Assembly: GCA_934615145.1 (NCBI GenBank)
Contig: CAKTTM010000079.1
Span: 1-7,974 of the forward strand
Direction of reading: 5' to 3'
DNA length: 7,974 nt
Origin: an uncultured Clostridia bacterium
Lineage (GTDB): Bacteria; Bacillota; Clostridia; Christensenellales; Aristaeellaceae
Below the pieces are notes generated by a model that was given only the letters and a program-made list of their open reading frames with translations, was not told where the DNA came from and ran no database searches. The number at the start of each line of letters is the position of its first letter. Positions within the stretch are counted from its first letter, which is position 1. A program made the translations under genes and the position numbers. Positions 6,120 through 7,974 of this stretch are shown here, one piece after another.

Positions 6120-7307
6120 ATGAACTTCGTCTTCATGTCCCCCCATTTCCCGGACAATTTCCGCCTGTACTGCCAGGCGCTCAAGCGCAATGGCGTTACC
6201 GTGCTGGGCATCGCCGACACCCCCTATGAGATGCTGCACCCCCAGCTGCGCGAGGCCCTCAGCGGCTACTACCGCGTCGACCAGCTGGAGGACGGCCAGC
6301 AGGTGATGAAGGCGCTGGGCTACTTCACCTGGCAGCACGGCAAGATCGACTGGCTGGAGAGCAACAACGAATACTGGCTCGAGCAGGATGCCTGGCTGCG
6401 CGAGAGCTTTCACATCACCACCGGCCCCCAGCCCTGGCAGATGAGTGACTACCGGCACAAGAGCCGCATGAAGGCGGTCTATGCCCAGGCCGGCATCCGC
6501 ACAGCGCCCTGGCAGCTGCTGAGCGACTTTGAGCACGCCGCCCAGTTTGGCCGGGAGGTGGGCTATCCATTGATCATCAAGCCTGACGCCGGCGTGGGCG
6601 CCAGCGACACCCACATGGTGGCGGACGAGCAGGCGCTGCGCCAGCTGATCGCCCGGCTGCCGATTCGCCCCTATATCATTGAAAAGCGCGTCATCGGCGA
6701 GGTCTGCAGCTATGACGCCCTGATCGACTCACAGGGCCAGCCGCTGTATGAGACGGGCAACATCACCCGCGGCAATATCATGGACATGGTCAACAAGGGC
6801 GACGACTGCACCTTCTATATCGTGCCCGAGCTGCCGGAGGATTTGAAGGCCCTGGGCCGCGCCGCGGTCAAGGCCTTTGAGGTCAAGAGCCGGCTGATAC
6901 ACTTTGAGTTCTTCCGCCTGACGCAGGATCAGGACCTGGGCCGCAAGGGCGATCTGCTGGGCCTGGAGGTCAACATGCGGCCCTCTGGCGGCTACACCTC
7001 CGACATGATCAACTACGCGGGCTCGGTGGACATCTACCAGATGTGGGCCGACATGGTCTGCCACGACAAGGTCTTTGTGGACCCTGAGCGCCAGACCTAT
7101 TTTTGCCTCTTCCTGGGGCGCCGCGACCATAAGCGCTACCTGCACCCCCATGAGCAGCTGCGCGAGGACTGGGGCCACCGCATCGTGATGGAAGGCCGCA
7201 TGCCCGAGGCCTTGAGCGGCACGATGGGCAACCAGATGTTCCTGCTGCGCTGCCGCGATCAGCAAGAGGTGGACAGCTTCCTTGACTACGCCCTGAAGGA
7301 GCAGTAA
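6120..7307 (+). CDS. Stand-alone ATP-grasp ligase-like protein
   Basis: This 395-residue soluble protein has the ATP-grasp layout. Residues 1-100 form an N-terminal domain (FVFMSPHFPDNF, then SNNEYWLEQDAWLRE at 81-95). A lid region follows, with GYPLIIKPDAGVGASDT at 148-164, where Lys154 should contact ATP and the glycine-rich loop the phosphates. IIEKR at 186-190 comes next, and metal-binding candidates are Glu263 in HFEFF and Glu283/Asn285 in LEVNMRPSGG. ATP-grasp enzymes activate a carboxylate as an acyl-phosphate and join it to an amine, thiol or hydroxyl, for example in dipeptide or amino-acid ligation. The substrates here are unknown. It is not carbamoyl-phosphate synthase, which is far longer, nor clearly D-Ala-D-Ala ligase or a PurK/PurT enzyme. 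The frame is open from 6024, but that stretch is promoter DNA. It is followed after 2 nt by an esterase gene, so the two probably work together. Confidence 0.82.
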   Translation: MNFVFMSPHFPDNFRLYCQALKRNGVTVLGIADTPYEMLHPQLREALSGYYRVDQLEDGQQVMKALGYFTWQHGKIDWLESNNEYWLEQDAWLRESFHITTGPQPWQMSDYRHKSRMKAVYAQAGIRTAPWQLLSDFEHAAQFGREVGYPLIIKPDAGVGASDTHMVADEQALRQLIARLPIRPYIIEKRVIGEVCSYDALIDSQGQPLYETGNITRGNIMDMVNKGDDCTFYIVPELPEDLKALGRAAVKAFEVKSRLIHFEFFRLTQDQDLGRKGDLLGLEVNMRPSGGYTSDMINYAGSVDIYQMWADMVCHDKVFVDPERQTYFCLFLGRRDHKRYLHPHEQLREDWGHRIVMEGRMPEALSGTMGNQMFLLRCRDQQEVDSFLDYALKEQ

Positions 7308-7309
7308 AG

Positions 7310-7974
7310 ATGAAGACGAGCTATCACAAGATGTATTCCCAGGCGCTGCAGCGCGACATGGAGGTCAAGGTCTACGGCCACGCCGGCAAGCCCTGCCTGG
7401 TCTTCCCCTCGCAGGACGGGCGCTTTTATGACTTTGAGAACTTCGGTATGCCAGACTCCGCCCAGCCCTGGATCGACCAGGGCCGCCTCAGGCTCTACTG
7501 CGTGGATTCCATCGATGCCGAGAGCTGGTCGGCCCAGCATGAGCCGCCCTTCGACCGGGTGCGCCGCCACGAGGCCTGGTTCAAATACCTGGTGGAGGAG
7601 TTTTATCCCTTCATGATGGCGGATTCCGGCCACGAGGGCCGGGCGATGACCATCGGCTGCTCCATGGGCGCCATGCACGCGGTCAACATGCTGTTCAGGC
7701 GGCCCGATCTCTATGACACCGTCATCGGCATGTCCGGCGCCTATAGCCCCGAGGACTTCCTGGGCGGCTATATGGATGAGATCACCTACATCAACTCCCC
7801 CGTGGCCTCCTTGAAGGGCATGCCCCTGGATCACCCCTACATCGACATGCTCAACTCCTGCACCATCATCCTCTCCGTTGGCCAGGGCGCCTACGAGGAC
7901 GAGATGCTCTACTCCACCCGCCTGCTGGACGACACCATGCGCGAGAAAGGCATCCGCGCCTGGGTGGACTTGCC
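7310..7974 (+). CDS. Alpha/beta-hydrolase esterase (esterase D-like), C-terminus cut by window edge
   Basis: The frame is open from ATG 7310 to the window end (221 codons plus 2 bases), with AAGGAG 8 nt upstream and only 2 nt after the ATP-grasp stop. The N-terminal part has strands MEVKVYGHAGKPCLVFPSQ and a DGRFYDF loop. The nucleophile elbow GCSMG at 116-120 has Ser118 as the likely catalytic serine, followed by MHAVNMLFRRPDLYDTVIGMSGAY, typical of esterase D/putative-esterase proteins. A strand TIILSVGQGAYEDE at 185-198 offers Glu196 or Asp197 as the acid. The catalytic histidine would follow about where the window stops, just after WVDL. No signal peptide is seen, so it is probably cytosolic. 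It may hydrolyse an ester or thioester linked to the partner ATP-grasp product, but substrate and order of action are unknown. Confidence 0.8.
   Translation, partial: MKTSYHKMYSQALQRDMEVKVYGHAGKPCLVFPSQDGRFYDFENFGMPDSAQPWIDQGRLRLYCVDSIDAESWSAQHEPPFDRVRRHEAWFKYLVEEFYPFMMADSGHEGRAMTIGCSMGAMHAVNMLFRRPDLYDTVIGMSGAYSPEDFLGGYMDEITYINSPVASLKGMPLDHPYIDMLNSCTIILSVGQGAYEDEMLYSTRLLDDTMREKGIRAWVDL

Noticed and set aside
6066..7265. Minus-strand open frames of 182 and 178 codons opposite the ATP-grasp gene
   Set aside because: They are antisense shadows of a conserved enzyme and have no domain evidence or ribosome site worth noting.
7286..7834. A minus-strand 182-codon open frame opposite the esterase
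   Set aside because: The plus strand carries a recognisable esterase with the GCSMG nucleophile elbow and a good ribosome site, so the minus frame is its shadow.

Overview
The window looks like chromosomal DNA from a GC-rich Bacillota, most likely a Clostridia-type gut anaerobe. This rests on strong GGAGG ribosome sites, a Gram-positive-type pyrimidine-nucleoside phosphorylase, a GPH symporter, a DUF2927-like exported protein and extended -10 promoters. The lineage is an inference from gene content. No mobile element, CRISPR array, rRNA or tRNA was seen. Coding density is very high, and the only non-coding gaps are 1591-1757 (167 bp) and 5968-6119 (152 bp).

Left part, minus strand (1-1590): a two-gene transcription unit with its own promoter near 1627-1655. 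It holds a pyrimidine-nucleoside phosphorylase (268-1590) and, through an ATGA overlap, an exported thioredoxin/TlpA-like protein that runs off the left edge just before its expected CxxC motif.

Central part, minus strand (1673-6033): a compact four-gene operon reading leftwards from a good promoter at 6005-6033. In transcription order it encodes a GPH-family (MelB-like) cation symporter, an exported DUF2927-like protein, a D-cysteine desulfhydrase/ACC-deaminase-family PLP enzyme and a MalY/PatB-type PLP C-S lyase. The junctions are ATGA, ATGA and a 3-nt gap. A branched hairpin terminator lies at 1673-1733. Two different PLP enzymes that both act on carbon-sulfur bonds, together with a symporter, suggest import and breakdown of a sulfur-containing amino acid or S-conjugate to pyruvate, ammonia and sulfide or thiol. 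The substrate is not known.

Right part, plus strand (6043-7974): a divergent unit with its own promoter at 6043-6072. It encodes a stand-alone ATP-grasp ligase-like enzyme (6120-7307) followed 2 nt later by an alpha/beta-hydrolase esterase that runs off the right edge. The two divergent promoters lie back to back with their -35 boxes 9 bp apart, and a small palindrome exactly fills the spacer of the leftward one. This suggests coordinated control, although no regulator gene is visible.

The most interesting elements are the sulfur-lyase/symporter operon, the ATP-grasp/esterase pair of unknown product, and the shared divergent control region. None is proven to be a new system from this sequence alone.
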